From an uncultured Rhodospirillaceae bacterium (GTDB taxonomy: Bacteria > Pseudomonadota > Alphaproteobacteria > Rhodospirillales > UBA2165), in the NCBI GenBank assembly GCA_913020445.1, contig CAJWAR010000012.1:1-64000 (forward strand): a stretch of 64,000 nucleotides of DNA. Reading direction: 5' to 3'. Positions 36,224 through 47,145 of this stretch are shown here, in pieces. A program made the translations under genes and the position numbers. The notes beneath the pieces are model-generated. The model was not told the DNA's origin. It was given only the letters and a program-made list of their open reading frames with translations, and made no database searches. Positions within the stretch are counted from its first letter, which is position 1, and every line of letters starts with the position of its first letter.

Positions 36224-38017
36224 CTAGTAAACTCGAGCCCGGGGGGTGATATACTCAACCTCATCGGTCAGGGTATATTCATGCACCGGGCGGTAATCGA
36301 GTTTGACGTTCCAATTATCGTCAACCCAAGACAAGGTATGTTTCATCCAATTTTCATCGTCACGGTCCGGATAATCTTCATGGGCATGAGCACCGCGGGA
36401 TTCGTGCCGCGCTTCGGCGCCATACATCGTCGCCTTCGAACACGCCATTAAATTTTCGAGCTCCAGCGTTTCCACCAGATCCGAATTCCAAATCAGAGAT
36501 TGATCGCTGACTTTCAAATCCTTGAGATTTTCCGCTGCTTTGTCGATCAAGCTGCAGCCTTCGGCCAAAACCTCCGACGTCCTAAACACGGCCGCGTTGT
36601 TTTGCATGACCCGTTGCATACCGGTGCGTATATCGGCGGTGCTCTGGCTACCGCTGGCGTGACGCAGACGATCAAGCCGGGCAATCGCGTTTTCACCGGT
36701 ATTAGCATCTGCCGGTTTGACCGTTTTGTTCCGATCAACGGTTTCAGCAGCGCGGATGGCGGCAGCGCGGCCAAAGACAACAATATCCAACAACGAATTT
36801 GTGCCCAAGCGATTGGCGCCATGCACCGACACACAGGCCGCCTCACCGATCGCCATCAGGCCCGGGCAAATTGCCTCAGAATCATCAGCCGTTGGGCGTA
36901 AGGCTTCACCATGATAATTGGTTGGAATGCCGCCCATATTATAGTGCACCGTCGGCAATACCGGGATCGGTTCCTTGGTCGCATCGACGCCGGCGAAAAT
37001 TTTGGCCGTTTCGGTGATGCCCGGTAGTTGCCGAAGCAGCACTTCGGCGCCGAGATGTTCTAGATGCAGGTAGATGTGATCCTTGTCATCGCCGACGCCG
37101 CGGTTTTCTCGTATCTCGATCGTCATGGAGCGGCTAACGACGTCACGCGACGCCAAATCTTTGGCGCTCGGCGCATAGCGTTCCATAAAGGCTTCACCTT
37201 CCGAGTTGGTAAGATAGCCGCCTTCACCTCGGGAACCTTCGGTGATCAAACAACCGGAGCCATAAATACCGGTTGGGTGAAATTGAACAAATTCCATATC
37301 TTGATTTGGCAGACCTGCCCTGAGCACCATGCCATTGCCGTCACCGGTGCAGGTATGCGCCGACGTACAGGAGAAATAGCTGCGGCCATAGCCGCCGGTT
37401 GCCATCACGGTCTGATGAGCGAGGAAGCGATGGATTGTACCATCGGCTAAATTCCAGGCCATCACGCCCCGGCACGAGCCGTCATCATCCATGATCAGAT
37501 CGACGGCGAAATACTCAATAAAAAATTCAGCTTTGTGCTTCAGGCATTGCTGATAAAGCGTATGCAAAATGGCATGACCGGTGCGGTCGGCGGCGGCGGC
37601 GGCGCGCCCGACCGGGGCCCCCTTGCCGAAATCACTCATATGGCCGCCAAACGGCCGCTGATAAATTTTACCGCCTTCGGTGCGCGAGAACGGTACGCCA
37701 AAATGCTCAAGCTCGTAGACGGCGGGAACGGCTTCCCGGCACATATATTCGATGGCATCCTGATCACCCAGCCAGTCGGCGCCCTTGACGGTATCAAACA
37801 TATGCCACTGCCAGCTGTCATCCTGCATATTACCGAGCGCCGCACCGACACCGCCTTGAGCGGCTACAGTGTGACTGCGGGTGGGAAAAACTTTAGTAAT
37901 GCACGCCGTGCTAAGACCGGCAGCTGTCATACCAAGCGTCGCTCTAAGACCAGCGCCGCCTGCACCTACAACAATCACATCATGAACGTGATCGATGATT
38001 TCATAAGAATCAGTCAT
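36224..38017 (-). CDS. sdhA: succinate dehydrogenase flavoprotein subunit
   Basis: 597 residues, normal length. Oxidises succinate to fumarate with covalent [11 protein letters not shown] near 18-25 binds FAD and H49 in [11 protein letters not shown] is the covalent attachment site. H-P-T-G-I-Y-G-S-G near 247-255 and R-G-E-G-G-Y-L near 263-269 form the dicarboxylate site. It starts 8 bases after sdhD. Confidence 0.98.
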   Translation of the reverse strand: MTDSYEIIDHVHDVIVVGAGGAGLRATLGMTAAGLSTACITKVFPTRSHTVAAQGGVGAALGNMQDDSWQWHMFDTVKGADWLGDQDAIEYMCREAVPAVYELEHFGVPFSRTEGGKIYQRPFGGHMSDFGKGAPVGRAAAAADRTGHAILHTLYQQCLKHKAEFFIEYFAVDLIMDDDGSCRGVMAWNLADGTIHRFLAHQTVMATGGYGRSYFSCTSAHTCTGDGNGMVLRAGLPNQDMEFVQFHPTGIYGSGCLITEGSRGEGGYLTNSEGEAFMERYAPSAKDLASRDVVSRSMTIEIRENRGVGDDKDHIYLHLEHLGAEVLLRQLPGITETAKIFAGVDATKEPIPVLPTVHYNMGGIPTNYHGEALRPTADDSEAICPGLMAIGEAACVSVHGANRLGTNSLLDIVVFGRAAAIRAAETVDRNKTVKPADANTGENAIARLDRLRHASGSQSTADIRTGMQRVMQNNAAVFRTSEVLAEGCSLIDKAAENLKDLKVSDQSLIWNSDLVETLELENLMACSKATMYGAEARHESRGAHAHEDYPDRDDENWMKHTLSWVDDNWNVKLDYRPVHEYTLTDEVEYITPRARVY

Positions 38018-38025
38018 TTTGACTT

Positions 38026-38406
38026 TTAGCCTCCGAAGGCAACTTTAATGAGAGCGATAATGCTGGAAACAGCAAAGAAAACCGCGACAAGTTTATTAAG
38101 CAGCAATGAGACAATTTTGTTGCGCTCATTATGGACATAATCTTCGATCACGACCTGCAGGCCCAGCTGCATGTGATAGAACAGCGCGATGACAAAAAGC
38201 GTCATCAGTAAAATACTGCCAGGTGCATTGAGCCAGATTTTAAAACCCGCGCGGTCAATGCCGACCAGCGTCACGGCGGAATAAATAAACCACAGGCTGA
38301 GCGGGATGAGGGCGATGGCGGTGACGCGCTGGGCCCACCAATGGGCGGTGCCATTTTGAGCGCTGCCGAGACCACGAACGCGGCCTAAATCAGAACGTAA
38401 GCTCAT
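38026..38406 (-). CDS. sdhD: succinate dehydrogenase membrane anchor subunit
   Basis: 126 residues from ATG 38406; the longer frame to 38559 runs through sdhC and is not protein-like. Three hydrophobic helices at about 27-45, 57-80 and 95-123. F-Y-H-M-Q-L-G-L-Q near residues 76-84 has the heme-ligand-region His found in SdhD, followed by V-I-E-D-Y-V-H. It anchors SdhAB, binds heme b and quinone. The ATG overlaps the last base of the sdhC stop. Confidence 0.9.
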   Translation of the reverse strand: MSLRSDLGRVRGLGSAQNGTAHWWAQRVTAIALIPLSLWFIYSAVTLVGIDRAGFKIWLNAPGSILLMTLFVIALFYHMQLGLQVVIEDYVHNERNKIVSLLLNKLVAVFFAVSSIIALIKVAFGG

Positions 38407-38804
38407 CAGTAGGATCCTCCCAGCATGCCGTAGCCGGCAGTCCAAGCCAGCAGGGTCAAAACCACTGAGGCGATATAAACGAACCAGCCCGAAGCACGCA
38501 CCTGGGGGAGTTCCAAGCCGAGCCCGGCATCCCAAAACATATGCCGAATACCGTTGCATAAATGATAGAGCAGTGCCCAGGTCCAGCCGAACAACAGCAA
38601 TTTGCCAAACCAGTGAGCAAGAAAAGCCTGGGTGCGTTCAAAGGCTTCCGGTCCATAGGCCGCAGCATTTAACCAATAGGCCAACATCAGAGCGCCGACC
38701 GCCAGGCCGACCCCTGTAAATCTATGAAAGATCGACAACACCGAGGTAATTTGCGGTTTGTAAACCTGTAAATGGGGAGAAAGCGGACGGTTTCCCGTAC
38801 TCAT
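38406..38804 (-). CDS. sdhC: succinate dehydrogenase cytochrome b556 subunit
   Basis: 132 residues. R-P-L-S-P-H-L-Q-V-Y near residues 6-15, S-I-F-H-R-F-T-G near 24-31, then L-C-N-G-I-R-H-M-F-W-D near 82-92 with the heme-binding His. Three membrane helices. It heads the sdhCDAB operon on the minus strand and forms the quinone site with SdhD. Its promoter should lie in the AT-rich stretch to the right (above 38.82 kb). Confidence 0.93.
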   Translation of the reverse strand: MSTGNRPLSPHLQVYKPQITSVLSIFHRFTGVGLAVGALMLAYWLNAAAYGPEAFERTQAFLAHWFGKLLLFGWTWALLYHLCNGIRHMFWDAGLGLELPQVRASGWFVYIASVVLTLLAWTAGYGMLGGSY

Positions 38805-38984
38805 CGACCAAGCCTCGTTTAATTCTGAATTACCCTATACCGGGAGGTCATTCCCCCGGCATTTATTAAATAAGATTAAAGTCTTACGACTATAACCAAG
38901 GTTTGGTTTAGCCCCTCATAAGTGCCAAGTCAACGCAACGGCATTGCAATATCCGCGTATCTGCATTGATATTTAAAACGGTTA

Positions 38985-39245
38985 TTATTTGGATTTCTGA
39001 CAACAAGTCACAGGACAATATATTGGATATGATTCAATGTATTTGGTCTTTTTTACTATACTTCTGTTAATTACTTCGTCAAAAAAGTATATTATTTGTG
39101 GTATATAAAAGCTTATTACTTACACTATACTTAATTGTTGATAGAATTGTGGATAAGTTGTGAACTATTTGTGTAAATATAACTAATTTATACACAGTTT
39201 TTTTTGGTTTTTTACTATTTTTTTATTGAACATTTATTTTAGTTT
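38985..39245. other. AT-rich gene-free segment with two perfect DnaA boxes
   Basis: A strikingly A/T-rich stretch with long T-runs. TTATACACA at 39188-39196 and, on the minus strand, TTATCCACA (39156-39148) fit the DnaA box TTATNCACA with no mismatch. Other copies (near 39155-39175) have two mismatches. AT-rich DNA next to DnaA boxes is the look of a chromosomal or regional DnaA-binding site. It also lies upstream of sdhC, so it may instead be a DnaA-responsive promoter region. Confidence 0.4.
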
Positions 39246-40242
39246 ACTCAGAATACTCCGCGTACGTGAAAGCGTCTTTATTGCTTTTTCGCGCCGAGTT
39301 GGCACCGAATTTGCCGGTTTATCGTCAGATTGATCGGCATGTTTGGCATAGGAGGCAAGAAAAGCAACTTCAAGAAAGCAGGTGATTCGCGAGAGTCATT
39401 TGGCGGATTGAAGGCGTAGCTGAAGGCCTTTCGAACTCGCTTCTTTGGAAGTTTACTTTTAGAGAAGCGGTCCCAGTTGGTGGTGGGCTTCTTTTGAGGC
39501 GTGCACCAAGGGAGTGGTATTTAGCTAATAGCTTGAGATTCGCTTCGCGAGCATCAGGCAAAAACTGAAAATCAGGTTCAAAGGACTTTGGGTACCGGCG
39601 GTTTGCCTCGTCTCCCTGGCGTGGCGGATTGATGGAGATCCGGAGGATCGATGATGATGGCAGGAGGGGATTTCGGTCCCCAGAGAGCCACCACCCAATC
39701 GGACCAAAGGATCGGTAGAATGGTGAAGCTTTGGTGGCCTGACCAACGGATTACCATTTTACTTCTCTGTCAGTGCAATGCGTTATGAAATAGGGCAAGC
39801 CCATTAAATTGGGCCGCTGATCGGTACGGTTTTAGGTTCGACTGGCAACAGCCGGATTTAAGGCTGAACACATTGGTTGAATTGCAACTGTCTCTCTCCC
39901 AAGGGTGCGTTGCGAAGAAACTGATGGAGCAGAAGACAATTTGATCGTACTCGGAGCCTGGCCGGCTCTATGAGGCGTCAGGAGTATCGCCGCCGCGATG
40001 CGTCACGACAAGGATCCCAGGCCTTGCGTGCCTGGCGCCTCTTACTTTATCGGGTATTTGTCAGCGCGCTTTATTCTTCCCTAAATTCCAACCAATTAGG
40101 TTCAAATATTGACGGCTCGTTTCAACTGATGAAATTTGTCCTTTATTTCTTTTAAGTCCCATGGCTAATACCTATCTATGGATATAGAATAATGTTGTCA
40201 TTTTTGAGGTTATTTTATTAATCAATGTAGGTTTCTCTGCAA
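39246..40242. other. about 1 kb without a recognisable gene
   Basis: Open frames here are short and do not read as protein on either strand. GC rises again above 39.25 kb, with several small hairpins (for example CGCTTCGCGAGC around 39.54 kb). I could not identify a structured RNA. It may hold a decayed gene, an unrecognised RNA, or just a long regulatory gap upstream of the response regulator. Confidence 0.45.
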
Positions 40243-40773
40243 TTGGCTAAAATTGATATCAGCGCGGTTAAATTCTTAATTGTTGAAGACAATCCTTTTA
40301 TGCGGATTATCTTGAAGCAATTGCTGCGGGCATTGGGGGTATTGGAAATGGCGGAAGCTGCCGACGGCGCGCAAGCTTTCTCGGTGATGAAAATTTTCGA
40401 GCCTGATATCATTCTCATCGACTGGGAAATGCAGCCCCTGGATGGCCTCGATTTCGTCAAGCTTGTGCGCGTCGGTGACGATAGCCCAAATCAATACGTG
40501 CCAATGATTATGGTTACCGGCCATTCCGAGCAAAATAAAGTCACCCAGGCGCGCGATGCCGGCATCAATGAAATGCTGATTAAACCGCTCTCAGCACGGA
40601 CGTTGTTTTCACGTATTCGCGCTGTTATTGAGCGCCCCCGGCCGTTCGTCGAAACGCGGGGATATTTTGGCCCCGACCGCCGCCGCAAGCAGGAAGACTT
40701 TTATTCCGGCCCGGAACGCCGCAAAGACCCGGACGAACAATCCCAGTCTGATGTCGACGCGATGTTTGACTAG
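40243..40773 (+). CDS. single-domain response regulator (CheY-like)
   Basis: 176 residues. Receiver domain at about 10-126: acidic pair E15 and D16, phosphoacceptor D60 in I-I-L-I-D-W-E-M-Q, T92 in M-V-T-G-H-S and K114 in L-I-K-P-L-S. There is no DNA-binding output domain. The tail contains G-Y-F-G-P-D-R-R-R-K then Y-S-G-P-E-R-R-K, a motif pair often seen in alphaproteobacterial receiver proteins. TTG 40243 is the best start, since the domain begins within ten residues; AGG lies about 12 bases upstream. No histidine kinase lies nearby. Confidence 0.88.
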   Translation: MAKIDISAVKFLIVEDNPFMRIILKQLLRALGVLEMAEAADGAQAFSVMKIFEPDIILIDWEMQPLDGLDFVKLVRVGDDSPNQYVPMIMVTGHSEQNKVTQARDAGINEMLIKPLSARTLFSRIRAVIERPRPFVETRGYFGPDRRRKQEDFYSGPERRKDPDEQSQSDVDAMFD

Positions 40774-40844
40774 CCGCCTACGCCAAAAGGTTAATTTCCG
40801 ACTGTCGTGAAATTCACACCAATTCACAACTTCGTTAATTTTTT

Positions 40845-40861
40845 AAAAGGTGCCTGGCACC
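40845..40861 (-). terminator. terminator after the leuCDB-asd group
   Basis: On the minus strand GGTGC-CAG-GCACC (40861-40849) is followed by TTTT and further T/A. It lies 17 bases after the asd stop and would end the leuC-leuD-leuB-asd transcript. Confidence 0.6.
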
Positions 40862-40878
40862 GACTAAAATGTTAACGA

Positions 40879-41898
40879 TTATAGATAATCCCGAATCAAC
40901 GCCTCGGCAATCTGCACCGTATTAAGCGCTGCACCTTTGCGCAGATTATCGGCCACGACCCAAAGACTGAGACCGTTTTCGATCGTCATATCATCGCGGA
41001 TGCGGCTGACATAGACCGGGTCTTCGCCGGCACATTCGGCCGGCGTGACATAGCCTTCCTCGGCCCGGTGATCGACCACGACAACACCTTCGGCTTCGCG
41101 GAGCGCGTCCCGCGCTTCTTCAGTTGAGATCGGCCGTTCGAACTCGATATTAACCGCCTCAGCATGACCGACAAAGACCGGCACGCGCACACAGGTCGCG
41201 GTCAGACGAATTTCAGGATCGAGAATTTTCTTGGTCTCGACCATCATTTTCCATTCTTCTTTGGTAAAGCCGTCTTCCATGAACACGTCGATTTGCGGGA
41301 TCGCATTAAAGGCAATTGGCTTGGTGAAGTTTTCCTGAAATTTGTACTCAGGTTCATTCATATAGATACCTTTGGTCTGGTTGAACAGCTCATCCATTGC
41401 CGATTTACCAGCGCCCGAAACCGACTGGTACGTTGAGACGACAACACGTCGAATGCCGGCCAGATCATGCAGCGGTTTCAACGCCACAACCAATTGAATG
41501 GTCGAGCAGTTCGGGTTGGCGATGATATTTTTATTGCGAAACTCGCCGATTGCCTCCGGGTTAACCTCCGGCACAACCAACGGCACTTCCGGGTCCATGC
41601 GGAAATGCGACGTGTTGTCGATAATCACCGCACCAGCGGCGGCGGCGCGTGGCGCATATTCAGCCGACACTTTGGCGCCCGGGCTGGAAAGCACGATATC
41701 AGTGCCTTCAAAATCAAAGGCCGCTAGATCATGTACTTTCAGCACATCATCTTCGCCATATGAGACTTCCATGCCCACCGAACGCGATGACGCTACTGCC
41801 GTGACATCTGCAGCGGGCACTTCCCGCTCTGCCAGGATGTTCATAATCTCGCGTCCAACATTGCCGGTCGCCCCGACAACTGCAAATTTGTAACCCAT
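40879..41898 (-). CDS. asd: aspartate-semialdehyde dehydrogenase
   Basis: 339 residues from ATG 41898; eight extra residues to 41922 are not family sequence. Reduces aspartyl phosphate to aspartate semialdehyde with NADPH, feeding lysine, threonine, methionine and cell wall. G-A-T-G-N-V-G-R near 9-16 binds NADP, C131 in N-P-N-C-S-T is the catalytic Cys, and R-V-P-V-F-V-G-H-A-E near 239-248 carries the catalytic His. It follows leuB by 87 bases and is the last gene before the terminator. Confidence 0.96.
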   Translation of the reverse strand: MGYKFAVVGATGNVGREIMNILAEREVPAADVTAVASSRSVGMEVSYGEDDVLKVHDLAAFDFEGTDIVLSSPGAKVSAEYAPRAAAAGAVIIDNTSHFRMDPEVPLVVPEVNPEAIGEFRNKNIIANPNCSTIQLVVALKPLHDLAGIRRVVVSTYQSVSGAGKSAMDELFNQTKGIYMNEPEYKFQENFTKPIAFNAIPQIDVFMEDGFTKEEWKMMVETKKILDPEIRLTATCVRVPVFVGHAEAVNIEFERPISTEEARDALREAEGVVVVDHRAEEGYVTPAECAGEDPVYVSRIRDDMTIENGLSLWVVADNLRKGAALNTVQIAEALIRDYL

Positions 41899-41985
41899 TG
41901 CTATTCTCCATTTGCCCCACAAAAACTTAGAGGGAGCGTTTATTCACGCCCCCTCCTGAATTTTCCCAATTTTGGGGGCAATTAT

Positions 41986-43095
41986 TTAAGCTGCTAGTTT
42001 ATCGAGTTCCTTGGTGATCGCATCACCCATAACCTCGGTCGAGACCTGGGTCTTGCCCTCGCCCATGATGTCGCCTGTCCGCAGCCCTTGATCGAGCACG
42101 TTCTGAACTGCCTGATCAACGAGATCAGCATCTTCGAACATGTCGAAAGAGTAGCGCAGCAACATTGAGAAGCTGAGGATTTGCGCCAACGGATTGGCGA
42201 TGCCTTGGCCGGCAATATCCGGTGCTGAACCATGTACGGGCTCATATAGCGCAGCTTGGCGGCCACTTTCATCAGGCGCGCCGAGCGAGGCCGATGGCAG
42301 CATGCCGAGCGAGCCGGTCAACATGGCCGCGCAATCTGACAAAATGTCACCAAACATATTGGTCGTCACGATGACGTCGAACTGCTTTGGATTACGCACC
42401 AGCTGCATGGCGGCGTTATCGACATACATATGACTGAGCTCAATGTCGGGATACTCCTCGCCGACTTTGATCATTTCTTCCCGCCACATGACAGTTGTCT
42501 CCAACACATTGGCTTTGTCGATCGAGCACACCCGCTTATTACGTTTTGCCGCCAAATCCATGGCAACGCGGCCGATGCGGTGAATTTCAGGCGTCGTGTA
42601 GGTCAGCGTGTTAAAGCCTTTGCGATTACCGTCACCGAGATCTTCGATGCCGCGCGGCTCGCCGAAATAAATGCCGCCAGTCAGCTCGCGGATGATCATA
42701 ATGTCGAGGCCTTTAACAACATCGAGCTTCAAAGTCGAGGCATCAGCCAAGGCATCAAACACAATGGCCGGACGCAGATTAGCAAACAGGCCAAGCTCTT
42801 TCCGAATGCCCAAGAGACCGCGCTCCGGCTGAACCTCAAAAGGCAGTACTTCCCATTTTGGACCACCGACGGCGCCCATCAAGACAGCATCGGAACCATG
42901 CGCCGCTTCAAGAGTTTCCTCCGGCAGGGGCACGCCGGTTTCATCGATGGCGGCACCACCGATCAGGCCTTCGGTAATATCGAAGGTTACCGAACGCCGT
43001 TGATCCATCCAGTCAATCACCCGGCGGACCTCGGTCATAATTTCGGGACCGATGCCGTCACCCGGCAGGAACAAAAGTTTTTTATTAGCTGGCAC
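41986..43095 (-). CDS. leuB: 3-isopropylmalate dehydrogenase
   Basis: 369 residues. Oxidatively decarboxylates 3-isopropylmalate in leucine synthesis. G-D-G-I-G-P-E-I near 12-19, [10 protein letters not shown] near 137-146, and N-M-F-G-D-I-L-S-D near 248-256 with metal-binding Asp residues are all present; I-A-G-Q-G-I-A-N-P near 297-305. Downstream of leuD by 43 bases. Confidence 0.96.
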   Translation of the reverse strand: MPANKKLLFLPGDGIGPEIMTEVRRVIDWMDQRRSVTFDITEGLIGGAAIDETGVPLPEETLEAAHGSDAVLMGAVGGPKWEVLPFEVQPERGLLGIRKELGLFANLRPAIVFDALADASTLKLDVVKGLDIMIIRELTGGIYFGEPRGIEDLGDGNRKGFNTLTYTTPEIHRIGRVAMDLAAKRNKRVCSIDKANVLETTVMWREEMIKVGEEYPDIELSHMYVDNAAMQLVRNPKQFDVIVTTNMFGDILSDCAAMLTGSLGMLPSASLGAPDESGRQAALYEPVHGSAPDIAGQGIANPLAQILSFSMLLRYSFDMFEDADLVDQAVQNVLDQGLRTGDIMGEGKTQVSTEVMGDAITKELDKLAA

Positions 43096-43138
43096 TTATT
43101 TTCTCGCTTTATAAATTCAGTTCAGTATTAACCAAGAT

Positions 43139-43741
43139 TTACCAAGGTTGAGCGGCTTTTTGACGCTCTTCATAGTCATCGATCTTGTCGTTTTTCTGCA
43201 GCGTCAGACCAATATCATCGAGACCGTTCAGCAGGCAATGCTTTTTAAAAGCATCAATCTCAAATTTGATCAAGCCGCCATCCGGCCCGGTGATTTCCTG
43301 GGCTTCAAGATCAACCGTCACCGTTGCGTTGGCGCCGCGCTCGGCATCATCCATCAGCTTGTCCATGTCTTCCGGCGGCAATTTAATCAGCAGCATGCCG
43401 TTCTTAAAGCTGTTGTTATAAAAAATGTCGGCAAAGCTCGGCGCGATAACACATTTAATGCCAAAATCCATTAACGCCCAGGGCGCATGTTCGCGCGATG
43501 AGCCGCAACCAAAATTTTCACCGGTAACCAAAACTTCGGCATCTTTATAGGCCGGCATATTGAGCACAAAATCTTCGCGGTCACTGCCATCTTCATTGAA
43601 CCGCAACGTGCTAAACAAATCTGCGCCAAGGCCGGTGCGTTTGATCGTTTTCAAGAACCGCGCCGGAATAATCATGTCGGTATCGACATTGATCAACGGC
43701 AGAGGAGCGGCAACAGATGTTATTTTATCGAATTTTTCCAT
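43139..43741 (-). CDS. leuD: 3-isopropylmalate dehydratase small subunit
   Basis: 200 residues, normal. With LeuC it isomerises 2- to 3-isopropylmalate. [11 protein letters not shown] near 18-28, [14 protein letters not shown] near 73-86 and [11 protein letters not shown] near 99-109 are the swivel-domain motifs. Starts 17 bases after leuC. Confidence 0.96.
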   Translation of the reverse strand: MEKFDKITSVAAPLPLINVDTDMIIPARFLKTIKRTGLGADLFSTLRFNEDGSDREDFVLNMPAYKDAEVLVTGENFGCGSSREHAPWALMDFGIKCVIAPSFADIFYNNSFKNGMLLIKLPPEDMDKLMDDAERGANATVTVDLEAQEITGPDGGLIKFEIDAFKKHCLLNGLDDIGLTLQKNDKIDDYEERQKAAQPW

Positions 43742-43758
43742 AATGCTTTTCCTCTTCC

Positions 43759-45165
43759 TTAATCCAAATCACTGACGTCGGTCAGATGACCGGTAATTGC
43801 CGCTGCCGCAGCCATCGCCGGGCTGACCAGATGCGTACGCCCGCCTGGCCCTTGGCGGCCTTCAAAGTTCCGGTTCGACGTCGAAGCCGAGCGCTCACCC
43901 GGCGCCAATTTATCAGCGTTCATTGCCAGGCACATCGAGCAACCTGCTTCCCGCCATTCAAAACCAGCTTCAATAAAGATTTGATCCAAACCTTCCTGCT
44001 CAGCGAGTTCCTTAATCAAGCCAGAGCCTGGTACGACCAGGGCGCGCACGCCGTCGGCAACCTTGCGGCCTTTGGCCACTGCCGCCGCCGCCCGCATATC
44101 TTCGAGCCGGCTATTGGTGCAGGAGCCAATGAAGGCGGTGTCGATTTTGATATCTTTCATCGGCGTGCCGGCTTCAAGATCCATATATTCGAGCGAGCGT
44201 TCCATTTTATTACGCCGGTTTTCATCCGACTCATCAGCAGGGTTCGGCACTTGACCGTCGATCGTGGTGACGTCTTCCGGCGACGTGCCCCAGGTCACTT
44301 GCGGCTTAATATCGGCAGCTTGCATGACGATTTCTTCATCGAATACTGCGCCCTCATCCGTTTTGAGCGTTTTCCAATACTCAACCGCCATTTCCCAGGC
44401 ACCGCCTTTCGGCGATTTCGGGCGGCCTTTGAGATATTCAAACGTCGTTTCATCCGGCGCAAACATACCGACACGCGCACCGCCTTCTATGGTCATATTG
44501 CAGACCGTCATGCGGCCTTCCATCGACAATGATTGAAAGGCTTCGCCAGCGAATTCGATTGCCGCACCGGTACCACCGGCAGTACCGATTTTACCGATTA
44601 CTGCCAGAATTAAATCTTTTGCCGTAATCCCAAGCGGTAAAGCGCCGTTAACAGTAACCCGCATATTGCGGCATTTTGTCAGCAGCAATGTTTGCGTTGC
44701 CAGCACATGCTCAACTTCCGAAGTGCCGATGCCAAATGACATTGATCCAAAGGCGCCGTGGGTTGCGGTGTGAGAATCACCACAGACCAGTGTCGTGCCC
44801 GGAAGCGTGAAGCCCTGCTCTGGTCCGACGACATGGCAGATGCCTTGGCGGATATCGTCCATTGAGTAAAGCTCGACATCAAATTCGGCACAGTTTTTCT
44901 CGAGCGCTTCGACCTGAATGCGCGACTCTTCATCTTCGATGCCGGCGCTGCGGTCGGTGGTCGGCACGTTATGGTCGGCCACCGCCAGGGTCAAATCCGT
45001 CCGCCGTACTTTCCGGCCGCTATTACGCAGGCCTTCAAACGCCTGCGGCGACGTCACCTCGTGGACGAGATGGCGGTCGATATAGACCAGGCAGGTCCCA
45101 TCGTCTTGTTCATCGACAATATGGGCATCCCAGATTTTGTCGTAAAGAGTCTTTGCTTCGCTCAT
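43759..45165 (-). CDS. leuC: 3-isopropylmalate dehydratase large subunit
   Basis: 468 residues, normal. Holds the [4Fe-4S] cluster: Cys in G-S-C-T-N-S-R near 347-353 and in C-S-M-C-L-A-M-N near 407-414. D-S-H-T-A-T-H-G near 130-137 is the substrate-binding segment. First leu gene of the group; upstream is rplS (58 bases), so leucine genes may be read from the ribosomal-protein transcript. No leucine leader peptide was seen. Confidence 0.96.
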   Translation of the reverse strand: MSEAKTLYDKIWDAHIVDEQDDGTCLVYIDRHLVHEVTSPQAFEGLRNSGRKVRRTDLTLAVADHNVPTTDRSAGIEDEESRIQVEALEKNCAEFDVELYSMDDIRQGICHVVGPEQGFTLPGTTLVCGDSHTATHGAFGSMSFGIGTSEVEHVLATQTLLLTKCRNMRVTVNGALPLGITAKDLILAVIGKIGTAGGTGAAIEFAGEAFQSLSMEGRMTVCNMTIEGGARVGMFAPDETTFEYLKGRPKSPKGGAWEMAVEYWKTLKTDEGAVFDEEIVMQAADIKPQVTWGTSPEDVTTIDGQVPNPADESDENRRNKMERSLEYMDLEAGTPMKDIKIDTAFIGSCTNSRLEDMRAAAAVAKGRKVADGVRALVVPGSGLIKELAEQEGLDQIFIEAGFEWREAGCSMCLAMNADKLAPGERSASTSNRNFEGRQGPGGRTHLVSPAMAAAAAITGHLTDVSDLD

Positions 45166-45223
45166 CAGTGTTGGCTCACTTAATCATTTGGATCAATAAA
45201 ATGCGGCGGTAAAGCGACCGGGA

Positions 45224-45754
45224 TTAATCTTCGGTCTTTTCGTCCACCTGCTCCTCTACTGCTTCTTCAGCAGGTGCTTCCACTGGAGCTTTTTCCGCTT
45301 TTGGCTTGGCTGATTTCTTTGGCGCTGCAGATTTAGCGGCTTCTTTCTCCGCCTGAGCTGCTTGCCGTTCTTCAGCCGAAAGTTTTGCCGCATAGCCATC
45401 GGTACGCTCAGCGATACGGGCGCGCTTGCCTTGACGGCCACGCAGATAATAAAGCTTCGCCCGGCGCACATCACCACGGCGGATAATTTCTACGCTATCG
45501 ACATTCGGCGAAAACAGCGGGAATACTCGCTCAACGCCTTCACCGTATGAGATTTTACGCACGGTGAAGGACGAGTGGAGCCCGTCATTCTTACGCGCAA
45601 TGCAAACGCCTTCGTAAGCCTGGATACGTTCGCGGGTACCCTCAACCACTTTCACGTTAACCTTGATGGTATCGCCTGGAGCAAAATCCGGCACCGCTTT
45701 ATCGGCGGTCAGTTTGGCAATCTGCTCGGCCTCTAATTCTTGCAATATATTCAT
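45224..45754 (-). CDS. rplS: 50S ribosomal protein L19 with charged C-terminal tail
   Basis: 176 residues; L19 is usually about 115-125. Residues 1-118 carry the conserved L19 fold ([25 protein letters not shown] near 91-105, G-K-R-A-R-I-A-E-R near 108-116). From about 125 on the sequence is rich in Ala, Lys, Pro and then Glu, ending [15 protein letters not shown]19 lies at the 30S/50S interface. It is the last gene of the rpsP-rimM-trmD-rplS operon. Confidence 0.95.
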   Translation of the reverse strand: MNILQELEAEQIAKLTADKAVPDFAPGDTIKVNVKVVEGTRERIQAYEGVCIARKNDGLHSSFTVRKISYGEGVERVFPLFSPNVDSVEIIRRGDVRRAKLYYLRGRQGKRARIAERTDGYAAKLSAEERQAAQAEKEAAKSAAPKKSAKPKAEKAPVEAPAEEAVEEQVDEKTED

Positions 45755-45791
45755 CGTCTTATCCTCAACTATAGTGTTCTAATTTCTGTTA

Positions 45792-46571
45792 TCAGTGTTT
45801 GCTGGAAGACAGGTTATCCTTGGCAGTATATTTATCCCAAAGATCAGGCCGTCTTTCAGCCGTAATTTTTTCTGCTTCAGCTTGTCGCCAAGCCCGCACA
45901 TTCTCATGGTGACCGGACAGCAGAACTTCCGGCACCTCGTGATCGCCCCAAACACGGGGGCGGGTGTAATGGGGATATTCCAGCAATCCCCGTTCAAAAC
46001 TTTCTTCCTCGGGCGAGTTCTCACTGCCCATAACGCCCGGCAATAAGCGCACACAAGCGTCGACCAAACTGAGCGCTGCCGGCTCTCCGCCTGAGAGGAC
46101 AAAATCACCGAGACTGATTTCCTCCATGTTCCAGGCTTCAATAACCCGGTCATCAACACCTTCGTAGCGGCCACATAACAGGATAACGCCCTGCCCTGCA
46201 GCCAATTCTTTCACCCGCGTCTGATCCAGCGGTTTACCGCGCGGCGACAGATAAACAATCGGACGGCCTGAATTATTTGCACTGGCGTCACCTACTGAGG
46301 ACAGCGCCGCATCAATAACGTCGGCCCGCATCACCATGCCGGCGCCACCACCGAACGGCGTGTCGTCAACGGTCTGATGTTTGTCATCGGCAAACTTACG
46401 GATATCTACCGTATCAATCGTCCAAACGCCATCCTCAAGCGCCTTGCCGGCAAGCGACTGGCCAAGTGATCCCGGGAACATCTCCGGGAATAATGTCATC
46501 ACTGTCGCCTGCCATGCCTGATCTGCGGCAGCGCCTGTTGATGCATTATCTTGTGACCTAGAACTAACCAT
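45792..46571 (-). CDS. trmD: tRNA (guanine-N1)-methyltransferase
   Basis: 259 residues. Methylates G37 of tRNAs with G at 36 using S-adenosylmethionine; SPOUT trefoil-knot fold. T-L-F-P-E-M-F near 26-32, [11 protein letters not shown] near 69-79, Y-L-S-P-R-G near 106-111 and L-S-G-G-E-P-A-A near 158-165 are the family motifs. The ATG shares one base with the rimM stop. Confidence 0.96.
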   Translation of the reverse strand: MVSSRSQDNASTGAAADQAWQATVMTLFPEMFPGSLGQSLAGKALEDGVWTIDTVDIRKFADDKHQTVDDTPFGGGAGMVMRADVIDAALSSVGDASANNSGRPIVYLSPRGKPLDQTRVKELAAGQGVILLCGRYEGVDDRVIEAWNMEEISLGDFVLSGGEPAALSLVDACVRLLPGVMGSENSPEEESFERGLLEYPHYTRPRVWGDHEVPEVLLSGHHENVRAWRQAEAEKITAERRPDLWDKYTAKDNLSSSKH

Positions 46572-47140
46572 TACTCTTCTTCTTCAGTTTCCTCATCGGC
46601 GTGGCCCTTATCCGCATAAACCTCGGTCGGCGGATTAACCACAATACGTCTATTTTCGAGGTCGATTTCCGGCACCACGTCCCGTGACATTAGATACATT
46701 TCCGTTCCGCCGTCTTTCAACTCGACCTCCATTACTTCTCCGGCACCGTAATTATCAACTAAACTTACAACGCCAATTTCTTCGCCATTTATGTGTTCTA
46801 CCGGCAGACCGATTAGGTCCGAATAATAGAACTCGTCTTCATCCAACTCCGGCAATTTATCCCGGGACACATAAAGCTCGGTCCCTTGAACTGCCTCGGC
46901 AGCGTTTCTGTCGTTCACTCCACTTAATTCAGCCACCAAGCCCTTTTTATTTGCCCGGATAACGTGGATATCAAAACGCTGCTCGCCGCTTTTGTTTGTT
47001 ACCGGTCCGTAGGCGGCGACATCTTTGGGGTCAGCCGTAAAGCTTTTGATCTTTACTGCCCCCTGAAGGCCATGTGGCCCGGTCACAACACCAACACAAA
47101 CCTGGTCTGCATTAAGCGACTTGTCCGAAGACTTTTTCAT
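46571..47140 (-). CDS. rimM: 16S rRNA processing protein RimM
   Basis: 189 residues. RimM binds S19 and helps 30S head maturation. [15 protein letters not shown] near 18-32 starts the beta-barrel RimM domain; D-L-I-G-L-P-V near 109-115 begins the PRC barrel. The last eight residues are acidic (E-E-T-E-E-E-E), a short version of the tails on S16 and L19 here. Between rpsP (5 bases) and trmD. Confidence 0.93.
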   Translation of the reverse strand: MKKSSDKSLNADQVCVGVVTGPHGLQGAVKIKSFTADPKDVAAYGPVTNKSGEQRFDIHVIRANKKGLVAELSGVNDRNAAEAVQGTELYVSRDKLPELDEDEFYYSDLIGLPVEHINGEEIGVVSLVDNYGAGEVMEVELKDGGTEMYLMSRDVVPEIDLENRRIVVNPPTEVYADKGHADEETEEEE

Positions 47141-47145
47141 AAATA

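Noticed and set aside
38407-38559. Longer start for sdhD
   Set aside because: It overlaps sdhC out of frame and is not protein-like; ATG 38406 follows family length.
39370-39746. Short minus-strand frames in the 39-40 kb gap
   Set aside because: Low-complexity Ser/Arg/Pro-rich sequence, no ribosome sites and no family match.
39833-39850. AGGTTCGACTGG, resembling the 5' part of tmRNA
   Set aside because: No T-arm or CCA upstream as a permuted alphaproteobacterial tmRNA would need, and no tag-coding frame ending in Ala-Ala downstream.
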